DNA of 64,000 nt. Origin: Erythrobacter ani (lineage in GTDB: Bacteria; Pseudomonadota; Alphaproteobacteria; Sphingomonadales; Sphingomonadaceae). Position numbers and translations under genes: made by a program. The notes below the pieces were generated by a model. That model saw only the letters and a list, made by a program, of their open reading frames with translations. It did not search any database and was not told where the DNA came from. The stretch is taken from positions 372,001-436,000 of the forward strand of contig NZ_JAGSPB010000003.1 of assembly GCF_019204025.1 (NCBI RefSeq), in the 5' to 3' direction. Below are positions 45,031 through 53,167 of the stretch, piece by piece. Position 1 is the first letter of the stretch. Every line of letters begins with the position of its first letter.

Positions 45031-45312
45031 TCAGCTTGCCCCATCGTCTTCCGATGCCGCTAGGAGATCCATAAAGTTGCGCGCAGCTTCCCGGTCTTCC
45101 TCGTTCTCGAACGCCACATCGAGGTCGGGGGCGGACCCGAACATGTGCAGGAACGACCACAGTGCAAAGCGCTTGCCCCGGTCCTCCTCAAGGCCGAAAT
45201 CGACCCGGCAATGCTCGATGCCGGCTGCAAATGTGTCGGGAGCAACCGCGGAGAGGTCGGTGGTAGCAAAGTAGCGCTGCAGCAGATCGTCAAGTTGCAT
45301 GACCTCATGCAT
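45031..45312 (-). CDS. Acidic protein of unknown function
   Basis: 93 residues from ATG 45312 (ATG 45300 or 45345 possible). It is acidic and helical (LEEDRGKRFALWSFLHMFGS, ENEEDREAARNFMDLLAASE). No family is recognised. It is adjacent to the DUF2493 gene on the same strand, 59 bases downstream, and is probably cotranscribed. Acidic DNA-mimic or antirestriction roles are known for other small acidic ICE proteins, but nothing specific supports that here. Confidence 0.55.
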   Translation of the reverse strand: MHEVMQLDDLLQRYFATTDLSAVAPDTFAAGIEHCRVDFGLEEDRGKRFALWSFLHMFGSAPDLDVAFENEEDREAARNFMDLLAASEDDGAS

Positions 45313-45371
45313 AGTCGGGTCGGCGCCGAATGCACATCCAGGCAATTCTCATGCAGATGATGAAGGGCCCC

Positions 45372-46307
45372 TCAGGACCCGGGAGAGGTGCCCAAGTGGC
45401 CACGACGATCGACCACGGTGATCCGGCGCGCCTTGGCATCGATGACGAGCCGTTCGGTCACGCCATTGCCCGGAAAGGCGACAACGTAGCGCGGATTGAG
45501 CGAGAGCATCTGCTCGTTGCGCTTGAATCCGGCGCGGGCACCAAGCCGACGATCAAGTGAGTAGGTCAGTTGCTGTACTTCGCGGCGCTCGGCCCAGCTC
45601 GCGGCCAGGCGATCGGCACCCTTGCCGTCGCCACCATGAACCAGGAAGAGATCAGGAACCACATCGCGAACCTTGTCCAGCGTCGCCCAAACATTTTCGG
45701 CATAACGCTTCGCATCCTCGGCGCTCTCGAAGCTTTGGCGACCACCGGCAAAGACTACCGGAGTGCCCTCCGGAATCAGGGCATGACGCCGGTTCTCCGC
45801 GCGTGCGCGGAGGAAATCGCGGGCATCGATCACGGCCGATGTGAGATTTCGCGAATGGTTCGTGCGCGAGCCGGAAACGGGCTTCCACGAGGAACCGGTC
45901 TCGTCGCGATAAAGTGCTGCCGTCGCCTCGCGCATTTGCTCGAAGGCCAGCATGCTGGCTTCGGCAGCCTGCGCGCGCTCGACCTGCTCTTCCAGATTGC
46001 TCGAATGCACTTCGGATCCATCAGCGGATGCCAGCAGAGTCCGGATCTCGTCGCTGGCCCGATCCAATTGAGCCGACTTACGGCTGGCTGCGCGGTGAAA
46101 GAGATTGACCATGCCCCAGGCAATATCCTCGGCATCAGCCTCCAAAGCAGTGTCGGAAAACATCGCGAAAAGGTCGGACCATACGGCGCCAAGTGTCTGG
46201 TCGATCGCGTCCTCGCAGGGAAAGTCGGTTGCATTGAATGGGGCGGGCCTGATGCTGAGGCTTGAAAGGTCAAGGCCGCTCAACTGGTCGATGAAGCTGT
46301 CGTACAT
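45372..46307 (-). CDS. DUF2493 (SLOG-like) domain protein
   Basis: 311 residues. The N-terminal 180 are helical and unrecognised; the C-terminus is a DUF2493 domain with VVFAGGRQSFESAEDAKRYA, LVHGGDGKGADRLAASWA, FKRNEQML and VVAFPGNG. These Gly-rich loops belong to the SLOG Rossmann-like superfamily that binds nucleotides or nucleotide-derived ligands. The family is frequent on conjugative elements next to ardC and parB-like genes, as here. The start is preceded by CAGGAGACACCCC. Confidence 0.82.
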   Translation of the reverse strand: MYDSFIDQLSGLDLSSLSIRPAPFNATDFPCEDAIDQTLGAVWSDLFAMFSDTALEADAEDIAWGMVNLFHRAASRKSAQLDRASDEIRTLLASADGSEVHSSNLEEQVERAQAAEASMLAFEQMREATAALYRDETGSSWKPVSGSRTNHSRNLTSAVIDARDFLRARAENRRHALIPEGTPVVFAGGRQSFESAEDAKRYAENVWATLDKVRDVVPDLFLVHGGDGKGADRLAASWAERREVQQLTYSLDRRLGARAGFKRNEQMLSLNPRYVVAFPGNGVTERLVIDAKARRITVVDRRGHLGTSPGS

Positions 46308-46526
46308 GGGGTGTCTCCTGATCGCGGGGACAAGGAGAGGAGGCACCATTGCCTCGGCCCTGTCCGCCGGAGCCCGATCAGAGCCGGGAGAAGGGGCGAG
46401 ACGCACCGCGCAGCGGGAAACCTGCGGCCCTAGGCTGGCGCGGGCAACACGGGCCGACGGGCCGCAGGTTGCGGCTCGCCACGACCGGCCCAAGGGCCTC
46501 TCCCGGCGGACTGGGATGAGGCAGGA

Positions 46527-46967
46527 TCAGGACCCGCTGTCGCAGGTGGATCGGGAGCGCTCGAAGATCGCTTCACCATTCGAGAACCGCCCAACCAGGC
46601 GCAGCTCACCAAACAGGTCGATGAACTTTCCTGACACCTGGGCGAGCCAGTGCCGTGCCCTTGCCGTTCTTGGGATGTAGAAATCCGCCTCCCAGTACCG
46701 GGCATCATCGCGTTCGGCGAGCCAGATCGCGGCGAGCCCGCAATAGGTCGATATGCCGCAATCGGCGAAGGCGTTTCGCAGGAGGATGCGGTCCTCGCGG
46801 CCGCGCCATCCATCGAAGCGTTCAAAGGAAGGAAAGGTCGCCTTCGTGATATCGATGACCTCGTCGACCAGGCACTCGTAGACCCAGTCGACATCGCCGC
46901 CTTCGCCCTCATCAAGCAGGCGAAAGGCCACCACGGAGCCAGTTGGATAGCTGACGGAACGTCCCAT
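46527..46967 (-). CDS. Conserved-looking protein of unknown function
   Basis: 146 residues, MGRSVSYPTGSVVAFRLLDE, with a later WLAERDDARYWEADFY and CGLAAIWLAE. No motif is recognised. It lies 11 bases after the ardC stop on the same strand, so it is probably cotranscribed with ardC. The balanced composition and plausible start speak for a real gene. Confidence 0.6.
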   Translation of the reverse strand: MGRSVSYPTGSVVAFRLLDEGEGGDVDWVYECLVDEVIDITKATFPSFERFDGWRGREDRILLRNAFADCGISTYCGLAAIWLAERDDARYWEADFYIPRTARARHWLAQVSGKFIDLFGELRLVGRFSNGEAIFERSRSTCDSGS

Positions 46968-46978
46968 CTCACTGCTCC

Positions 46979-47908
46979 TCAGGCTGCATCAGAGAGATCG
47001 ATGTCGGCCTCGCTATCGCAGGATTGGTGACCCCCAAGCTCGAGCAACAGGCTTGCCGCTTCCTCGGCCTTGGCCGCAGCGGTCAAGATCGCGCGCTCGT
47101 CCGATTTGAGGATCTTGAGCCAAGACGCGATGTAGCTGGCGTGATGGTCGAGATGGGTAACAGGAAGACCCAGTTCTGCCCCGAGAATGGCCGAGGAAAG
47201 TTCGGCGATCAGTTCCTCGGCGGCATAGGCGTCGCTGCCGAAGCGGTTCTTGAGATCGCGGTCGAGCCGCGAAGAGTGACCCGTCCAGTGCGAAAGCTCG
47301 TGTGCGAGCGTCGCATAGTATTGGTCGTAGGCTTCGAAGAGTTCGGCTGGCGGCATGGTGACCCGGTCGCGCAACGGCTCATAGTAAGCCTGCGCGCCAT
47401 GGTGGCGCAGGTGTGCGCCGACATGAGCAAAGAAGGTATCAAGGCGATCTTCTCGTCCATAGGGCTCCAGCGCGGCAACCAGTGGCTCTGGATGGTAGAA
47501 GTCGGGGAGGCCGTCGCACTGGTCGGCATTGAACACGGCATAAGCCTTGAGCACGCGCCGGTTCTCGGTGTCAGCTTCGCCTTCGGCGCTCTCGACCTCC
47601 TTGGTGTAGCTCTTGTAAAAGATTGCGATGGTCGACTTTTCGCCCTTGCGGACCTGTCCGCCGAGCTGCTGGCACTGGCGGTAGGTCATCCAGTAGGGCG
47701 AGGCGTAGCCACAGCCATCGGCCACCGTCCACAACCAGAAGGTGTTCATCCCGCGATAGGGGGTCCCGCAGGAGCGTAAGGGCCGCGAAACCGGTACGCC
47801 ACGCCACGGCTTGACCCAGGGCTTTGTGCCTTGCTCGAGCTTTTCGATGATGGCAGCGGTAATGCGCTGGGCTGGCGAAGTCGAAGCACTGCGGCGATAC
47901 TTGGTCAT
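46979..47908 (-). CDS. ardC: ArdC-like antirestriction protein with zincin metallopeptidase domain
   Basis: 309 residues from ATG 47908. The N-terminal ssDNA-binding domain (ITAAIIEKLEQGTKPWVKPW, GMNTFWLW, GEKSTIAIFYKSY) is followed by a metallopeptidase domain with HELSHWTGH and a downstream AAEELIAELSSAILG glutamate helix. ArdC of pSA blocks type I restriction of incoming DNA. Here it would help the element, and perhaps its own nested restriction island, to enter restricting hosts. A leader with TCAGGAGAACTCCC precedes the start. Confidence 0.9.
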   Translation of the reverse strand: MTKYRRSASTSPAQRITAAIIEKLEQGTKPWVKPWRGVPVSRPLRSCGTPYRGMNTFWLWTVADGCGYASPYWMTYRQCQQLGGQVRKGEKSTIAIFYKSYTKEVESAEGEADTENRRVLKAYAVFNADQCDGLPDFYHPEPLVAALEPYGREDRLDTFFAHVGAHLRHHGAQAYYEPLRDRVTMPPAELFEAYDQYYATLAHELSHWTGHSSRLDRDLKNRFGSDAYAAEELIAELSSAILGAELGLPVTHLDHHASYIASWLKILKSDERAILTAAAKAEEAASLLLELGGHQSCDSEADIDLSDAA

Positions 47909-48129
47909 GGGAGTTCTCCTGATGGCCGGGACGGACATATCCCGGCTCAGGATGAGCAAAGCTGCCTCCTCTCTCCTTCAATGATGACCGTTATGCGCCC
48001 CAATTCTGGTCGTAGGCCGCACATTGCAAGGTGCCCGAAAGCGGACCGCTTGCTTTTCTGATCCGGCAGGCTGCGCCAATTTTGAGTGCTGGGTGGAAAC
48101 CCGTTGGTCTGTAGCTTGAATTCGCTGGG

Positions 48130-48525
48130 CTAGCCTTCGCCCGCGAGGCTTTCCAATACCGGGCACCGATCATTGCTCGTGGTGCCACATTGCTCGATCA
48201 GTTTAGCGAGAGCGTTCTCCATACGCTCAAGGTCGGCCCGCTTCGCACGGATGTTTGCGAGGTGCTGTTCGGCGATCGATTGCACCTCATCGCAACGCAC
48301 TTCCTGACCTGGCGTTAAGTCAAGCAATGCCCGCACCTCTTCGAGGGAAAATCCGAGTTCGCGCGCGCGCCGAATGAAGCGGAGGCGCTCCGTGTCGTGA
48401 GGACCATAGTCGCGGTAGGCGCCCCTTCTCGGCGGAGCATCGATAACGCCTATCCGTTCGTAATACCGGATTGTCTCGATGTTACACCCGGTCCGCTTCG
48501 CCACTTCGCCAATTTTCAAAGCCAA
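48130..48525 (-). CDS. merR: MerR-family metal-responsive regulator, Hg(II)-type
   Basis: 131 residues. The helix-turn-helix KIGEVAKRTGCNIETIRYYE and wing are followed by a dimer helix and a metal-binding end with three Cys in VRCDEVQ, EQCGTTSNDRCPVL, the MerR pattern. The annotated start is TTG 48525; TTG 48519 (giving MKIGEV) has AAGAGG at a better distance and is equally likely. It is divergent from merT and its operator lies immediately beyond. Confidence 0.88.
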   Translation of the reverse strand: MALKIGEVAKRTGCNIETIRYYERIGVIDAPPRRGAYRDYGPHDTERLRFIRRARELGFSLEEVRALLDLTPGQEVRCDEVQSIAEQHLANIRAKRADLERMENALAKLIEQCGTTSNDRCPVLESLAGEG

Positions 48526-48529
48526 CCTC

Positions 48530-48560
48530 TTGAGTCTGTAGTTGCTACAGACTGTAAATA
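48530..48560 (+). promoter_or_regulatory. MerR-type promoter with 19-bp spacer and operator
   Basis: TTGAGT (48530-48535) and TAAATA (48555-48560) are separated by 19 bases, the overlong spacer typical of MerR-activated promoters. In between lies GTCTGTAG-TTG-CTACAGAC (48534-48552), a perfect 8-bp inverted repeat. Confidence 0.85.
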
Positions 48561-48594
48561 GGTGTGCGAATCGAGGTTTGCAAAAGGACGATCG

Positions 48595-48942
48595 ATGCGC
48601 GGCATCAGCACATGGTGGAACGGATTGGCGACGGGCGGAGGTATCTTTGCAGCCTTCGGGGCAGCTGCATGCTGTGCACTGCCCTTGATGCTCGCGTCGG
48701 TGGGTGTGGGCTCGGCGTGGCTTGGCAGCATCTCGCCGGTCCTGGCCCCCTATCGCGTCCCGTTGCTGACCCTGGCGTCGGCTCTTCTTCTCGCTGCGAC
48801 CCTCCGTTTGCTCTGGCAGTTTCGGCAGGCACGAACATGCCCGGCGGACAGTGCATGCGGATCATCGACTTATCGAGCGCTGACCGCCATAGGAATTGCC
48901 ATCGGTGCGGCGCTGCTGACAGGTGCCTTCCTCTATGGCTGA
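48595..48942 (+). CDS. merT: MerT-like mercuric ion transporter
   Basis: 115 residues with three hydrophobic segments. The vicinal Cys pair is in the first (GAAACCALPLMLASVGVG) and a second pair in the loop RTCPADSAC, as in MerT. It would import Hg(II) handed over from outside. No merP gene follows, so uptake may work without the periplasmic carrier. It overlaps the next gene by 8 bases. Confidence 0.9.
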   Translation: MRGISTWWNGLATGGGIFAAFGAAACCALPLMLASVGVGSAWLGSISPVLAPYRVPLLTLASALLLAATLRLLWQFRQARTCPADSACGSSTYRALTAIGIAIGAALLTGAFLYG

Positions 48943-49147
48943 TCCGATCCTGATCTCGCGCTTGCGCTGTCCCGAATGCGGTCATGAGGAGGACATGGAA
49001 ATGCCGACCAACGCTTGCCTGTTCTTCCATAACTGCGCGGGTTGCGGCGTTCGCCTTCAGCCGCTCCAAGGCGATTGCTGCGTGTTTTGCTCGTACGGCA
49101 CCGTTCCCTGCCCCCCAATACAGGAAGGGGATTGCTGCCATGGCTGA
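48935..49147 (+). CDS. Cysteine-rich small protein of mer-type operons
   Basis: 70 residues with 11 cysteines (positions 12, 15, 28, 34, 37, 48, 49, 52, 59, 67 and 68). The block GDCCVFCSYGTVPCPPIQ is distinctive; similar sequences occur in metal-resistance operons of Alphaproteobacteria, function unknown. CxxC pairs suggest binding of Zn or Hg. It overlaps merT and the oxidoreductase gene by 8 bases on each side, indicating a tightly coupled operon. It could act as a cytoplasmic metal relay in place of a MerA metal-binding domain. Confidence 0.8.
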   Translation: MADPILISRLRCPECGHEEDMEMPTNACLFFHNCAGCGVRLQPLQGDCCVFCSYGTVPCPPIQEGDCCHG

Positions 49148-50471
49148 GGCTTTCGATTTCGTCGCCATCGGATCGGGAACTGCTGCGCAGGTCGCGGTCC
49201 ACCAGATGGCCAACGCCGGGAAGCGCTGCGCGGTTATCGATTATCGGCCTTACGGTGGCACATGTGCGCTTCGAGGGTGCGACCCGAAAAAGATGATGGT
49301 GAGCGGAGAGGAAGCGCTCGCGGCATACAGGCGAATGAAGGGGATGGGCATCAAGGGCTCGGTTTCAATTGATTGGGCCGACCTCCAGGCATTCAAGCGC
49401 AGCTTTACCGACCCCGTCCCTGAAAAGCAGGAAGCTCGCTACGAGCGTAAGGGCGTCGCGACTTTTCACGGCGCGGCACGCTTTGCTGGCCCCGACAGGA
49501 TCGTGATAGGCGACCGGGAACTGAGTTTCTCGCACGCTCTTATCGCAACGGGAGCAGAGCCTCGACCGCTTGGGATCGAAGGTGAGGAATTGCTGATTCA
49601 CAGCGATGCATTCCTAGAACTCAAAACCCTTCCAGATCGGATCGTATTCGTCGGCGGCGGATACATTGCCGCAGAATTTGCCCACCTCGCCGCGCGCGCC
49701 GGTGCAAAGGTCACAATCTTCCAACGAGGCCGCATTCTGAAAGCCTTCGACCCTGACACGGTCGATTGGCTCATGCCAAGTTTCGATGATCTCGGCATCG
49801 AAATTGTGGACGCTGAAGTGGACCGCGTAACGAAGAAAGGCAGCGTGCTGACCGTCCATGCTGGCGACCGCAGGATCGAAGGGAGCCTGGTGGTGCACGC
49901 TGCCGGAAGAATCCCTGCGATCGGCTCGCTCGATCTGGAGGCGGGAGACGTCGCCTGTGACGCGGGTCGCTTGGCACTTACCGCCCAGCTACGGAGCCAA
50001 AGTAACCCCAAGGTCTTCGCGGCAGGTGACGCTGCTGCAAATGGCCCGCCACTGACTCCAGTCTCCAGTAACGATGCCAAGGTCGTGGTAGAAAACATAC
50101 TCGATGATACCGGTCGAACTCCGAACTATCGAGGGGTGCCAAGTGCACTTTTCACGGAGCCGCCGGCGGCCAGGGTCGGAATGCTGGAAAGCGAGGCGCG
50201 TGAGGCAGGGCTGGATTTCACGGTGCATGCTGGCTCGCACCCTGGTTGGTTCTCGGCGAGGCGGCTGAACGAAGAGATCTACGGCCACAAGCTGCTGGTC
50301 GAGAACGGAACGGGACGCATCCTTGGAGCCCACTTGGTCGGCCCTGACGCCGACGAGCTCGTCAATATCTTCGGCTTGGCCATGCGCCATGGGCTAAACG
50401 CGGACGACATCAAATCTACCATGTTCGCTTATCCGACGGCGGCCTCCGATGCAGGGTATATGTTGGGATGA
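49140..50471 (+). CDS. FAD-dependent pyridine nucleotide-disulfide oxidoreductase (glutathione reductase-like)
   Basis: 443 residues. FAD-binding VAIGSGTAAQVAVHQMANAG, redox-active pair in GGTCALRGCDPKK, NAD(P)-binding IVFVGGGYIAAEFAHLAARA and second FAD site VFAAGDAA are present. Unlike true MerA it lacks the N-terminal metal-binding domain and the C-terminal Cys-Cys pair, and the usual HPTxxE catalytic segment reads AYPTAASD. It is therefore better called a MerA-like or glutathione reductase-like enzyme. Its place in the operon suggests Hg(II) or thiol-stress detoxification. Confidence 0.85.
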   Translation: MAEAFDFVAIGSGTAAQVAVHQMANAGKRCAVIDYRPYGGTCALRGCDPKKMMVSGEEALAAYRRMKGMGIKGSVSIDWADLQAFKRSFTDPVPEKQEARYERKGVATFHGAARFAGPDRIVIGDRELSFSHALIATGAEPRPLGIEGEELLIHSDAFLELKTLPDRIVFVGGGYIAAEFAHLAARAGAKVTIFQRGRILKAFDPDTVDWLMPSFDDLGIEIVDAEVDRVTKKGSVLTVHAGDRRIEGSLVVHAAGRIPAIGSLDLEAGDVACDAGRLALTAQLRSQSNPKVFAAGDAAANGPPLTPVSSNDAKVVVENILDDTGRTPNYRGVPSALFTEPPAARVGMLESEAREAGLDFTVHAGSHPGWFSARRLNEEIYGHKLLVENGTGRILGAHLVGPDADELVNIFGLAMRHGLNADDIKSTMFAYPTAASDAGYMLG

Positions 50472-50860
50472 GCAACGCGGAAGCCACCAACAAGCGTGAC
50501 TTGGCCGCCAACCGTCTGCACCGTATCCTAATCTGGGGCGTGCCGTTTGCGGCGCTAATCGGCCTAAACTTTACCGCAGAACTTCTGCAACCGAACGAGA
50601 GGGTGGAAATCGCGGCGGTGCTGTTCCTATGGATGGGGGCGGCGTGCTCGTTAAACGCTTTGCGTTGCCGTCGGCTTCACTGCATGATCGCAGGGCCAGC
50701 ATTTCTGATTGGTGCTGCGCTTTTTGCCATGGTGGCATTCGGCTTGGCTGATTTCGGGAAACACGGTCCAAGCGTCATCATCTGGGTCACGTTTGGGGTA
50801 GTTGCTGGCAGCTTTATCGCCGAACGGATAGCAGGGAAGTATTGGCGAAGACCGGCGTAA
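50468..50860 (+). CDS. Small membrane protein ending the mer-type operon
   Basis: 130 residues with about four membrane segments (about 21-36, 47-63, 73-90, 98-115; for example WVTFGVVAGSFIAE). Two Cys sit near the second segment (CSLNALRCRRLHC). No family is recognised. It overlaps the oxidoreductase gene by 4 bases and ends the operon. Transport or anchoring of a metal-handling complex is a guess from context. Confidence 0.65.
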   Translation: MSNAEATNKRDLAANRLHRILIWGVPFAALIGLNFTAELLQPNERVEIAAVLFLWMGAACSLNALRCRRLHCMIAGPAFLIGAALFAMVAFGLADFGKHGPSVIIWVTFGVVAGSFIAERIAGKYWRRPA

Positions 50861-51028
50861 GCTCAGGTTTCTGTTCACAGCGAAATAGAAACGAGACCCT
50901 CTCCACCAAGAACCTTTTCAAAGCGAACACGAGCGGGTGGTCTCGATCAAGCAGACTGCCGTCTGCTTCTGCTGCGCAGTCGCCTGGGAGCGGACTGTTA
51001 GCAACCGGCCCAAAATTTGACATGGAAA

Positions 51029-51060
51029 AGGCGGCCCGTCCCGATTGGGACGGACCGCCC
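51029..51060 (-). terminator. Terminator after parB-like gene
   Basis: Arms GGCGGCCCGTCCC (51030-51042) and GGGACGGACCGCC (51047-51059) with a GATT loop and one mismatch; on the minus strand TTTTCC follows. It lies 30 bases past the parB-like stop. Confidence 0.75.
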
Positions 51061-51089
51061 GCCGAGTGACCTGGACCTGTCAGGAGGGG

Positions 51090-53063
51090 TCAGGCAGCCT
51101 GCTCGGCAATTTCGTCAGTTGCTTCCACGTTGGCCGCCTCGTCGCCTCCGTGGTCCGCCAGTTCGGCTTCTTCAGAACCGGCGAAACGCATTATAGGTGG
51201 AACCCAGGCCTGCGCCCGTTCCTTGACCTCGGGCTCGCCAATGAAGTTGCCGGAGAAGATGCGCTCGGCAGCGCTCGCCAGTTCGGCCTTCTTCGATGCG
51301 GCATAGCGACTGACGAGTTCGGGACCGCCGGCGCCATCGAGCGCTTCGAGCGTGCGAGCCTTGGCCACGCGGTCGAAGTAGTTGGCCGCCGTGGGACGCC
51401 ACCAATGCGCGGTCTCGATTTCAAGTAACGAGCCAAGCGCCTCGTGCAGCGGCACCGAACGTTCGCCTTCGCACGCAAGGCTTGCAACTAGAGTGCGCGA
51501 GACGACATGGCCGAGCCAGGCCGAACGCGCCTCATCGGAAAGCGCCCGGAACCTCGCAAACCGCTTCACGTCGCATTCACCAGCACGCCAGCTTTCATCG
51601 AGCGACCCGGCAAACTCGGCCAGGGCAGCGCTCGCCGGCGCATCCTTGGCCTCAAACCCGGTGACCGGGCCGGAAGCGACAGAGCCGACCAGCGTCGACG
51701 CTTTCTTGGCGCGCCAGTCATGTCCATCGACATCGGCAAGCGTGAAGACCATGAAGTCGAGCGCCAGTGCCGGATCGTTGGCGAGATGGATCGCAAGGAT
51801 GTCGCGGCGCTGCATGGCCAGTTCGTCGAGCAGGCGCTGGGACAGCGAGCTGCCCTTGGGCTTCGCCGCACCGCTCTCTTCAATGGCCTCGATCACGCCT
51901 TCGTCAGCGATGACTTCGGTCTCGGTGTAGAACTGCGGGACCAAGGTCGGCTCGCCATTGCGCGAGAGGACTAGGAAGGCACCAGCCTCGGATTTCAGTT
52001 CGTCAGCGAGGACCGGCGGCCGGTCATTGAGCGCGCGCATGGCGCGGTCGATGACGACGAGTTCCTGTTCGGCCTTGGCGACCTCGTCCTCGTCGCTGTC
52101 TTCGTCTTCGAGCACGGCGGCGACGCGGTCGTAGTCGGCCTCGAGCTCACCGAGCTCCTGCGCTTCCTGCTCGGTCATTGGCGCAGGCTCGCAGGGCAAG
52201 CGACCGAGACCTTCAACAAGGTCGTGGCTGACGTAGTTGCCAAGCGTCGGCCGGACCCAGGCAAGGCCAAATTCGAGCGCGGTCTTTTCTGCGGCTTCGT
52301 CCATGGCCTTGTGCGCGAGGTCTTCGAGCAGCGCGACATCGATCCAGCTCTCGCTGGCGTCATCGTCGAACAGTTCGCGCTCAATCCGGCCGCCTGCGGC
52401 GAGATAGGCATCGCGTCCGACAAGCACGGCCCGCGGATCGGAACCACGCACCGTGGCATCAAGCACCATGCGGCGGATCGTGTCAGGCGTGATCTGGTAC
52501 CAGGCATCCTGCAGCTCGGCATAGACATGCGCCTGGCGCTCGACGTCGGAGATCGCGCCGTAGGCCTTGGCCATGTCGAGCGTGATCGTGCCTTCGGCGA
52601 GCGCTTCGAAGACGCAGGGTGCCAGACTTGCCAAACGCAGGCGCCCTTCGACGAACCGGACGGTGAGGCCGAAGCGTCGCGCTACGTCTTCCGTCGTAGC
52701 TCCTGCTTCGATGATGGAGGCGAAGGCCTGCGCCTCGTCGGCCGGGTTCATCGCGAGTCGCTGGAAGTTCTCGGCGAGGCTGGCTTCGCGCACTTCGCTT
52801 TCCTCGCCTTCGATCACGAGGCAGGTGACTTCGTGCGTGTCAGGCAAGGTGCCCTCTTCGGCCAGCGCCTGCAGCGCGGCGAGACGGCGACCGCCGGCCT
52901 CGACTTCGAATTTGCCGCGCTTTCCTTTGCGCACGACGAGGTTCTGCAGCAGGCCGCGCGCAGCAATGTCTGCCCGCAGCTGGAGGTCGGCCAGCACGTC
53001 GCTCGACTTGCGAACGTTGCGCGGGCTCGGGACGAGCTTCTTCAAGGGAATCGAATGGATCAT
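51090..53063 (-). CDS. ParB-like partition/nuclease-domain protein
   Basis: 657 residues. The N-terminal ParB/Srx fold contains PSPRNVRKSSD, DIAARGLLQNLVVR, EVEAGGRRLAALQAL and ENFQRLAMNPADEAQAF, followed by a helix-turn-helix (ATTEDVARRFGLTVRFVEGR). The C-terminal 400 residues include an acidic region (EDEDSDEDEVAKAEQEL) and are characteristic of the long ParB-like proteins of alphaproteobacterial conjugative elements. No ParA partner is encoded nearby, so its function may be regulatory or antirestriction rather than classical partition. A CAGGAGAACACCC ribosome site precedes the start. Confidence 0.85.
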   Translation of the reverse strand: MIHSIPLKKLVPSPRNVRKSSDVLADLQLRADIAARGLLQNLVVRKGKRGKFEVEAGGRRLAALQALAEEGTLPDTHEVTCLVIEGEESEVREASLAENFQRLAMNPADEAQAFASIIEAGATTEDVARRFGLTVRFVEGRLRLASLAPCVFEALAEGTITLDMAKAYGAISDVERQAHVYAELQDAWYQITPDTIRRMVLDATVRGSDPRAVLVGRDAYLAAGGRIERELFDDDASESWIDVALLEDLAHKAMDEAAEKTALEFGLAWVRPTLGNYVSHDLVEGLGRLPCEPAPMTEQEAQELGELEADYDRVAAVLEDEDSDEDEVAKAEQELVVIDRAMRALNDRPPVLADELKSEAGAFLVLSRNGEPTLVPQFYTETEVIADEGVIEAIEESGAAKPKGSSLSQRLLDELAMQRRDILAIHLANDPALALDFMVFTLADVDGHDWRAKKASTLVGSVASGPVTGFEAKDAPASAALAEFAGSLDESWRAGECDVKRFARFRALSDEARSAWLGHVVSRTLVASLACEGERSVPLHEALGSLLEIETAHWWRPTAANYFDRVAKARTLEALDGAGGPELVSRYAASKKAELASAAERIFSGNFIGEPEVKERAQAWVPPIMRFAGSEEAELADHGGDEAANVEATDEIAEQAA

Positions 53064-53167
53064 GGGTGTTCTCCTGATGGAATGAAGGCGCAGGTGAGGA
53101 TCACGAGGCCCACAAGCCCAAAGGGCTCCCTCCACTCTCATTCTGAGATTGGGGTCTGCCCTAAGGA

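Noticed and set aside
49140..50471. Calling the flavoprotein merA
   Set aside because: It lacks the N-terminal metal-binding domain, the C-terminal Cys pair and the HPTxxE segment of mercuric reductases.
51090..53063. Calling the ParB-like gene a classical partition parB
   Set aside because: No parA or parS-like repeats are visible nearby, and the protein is twice the usual length.
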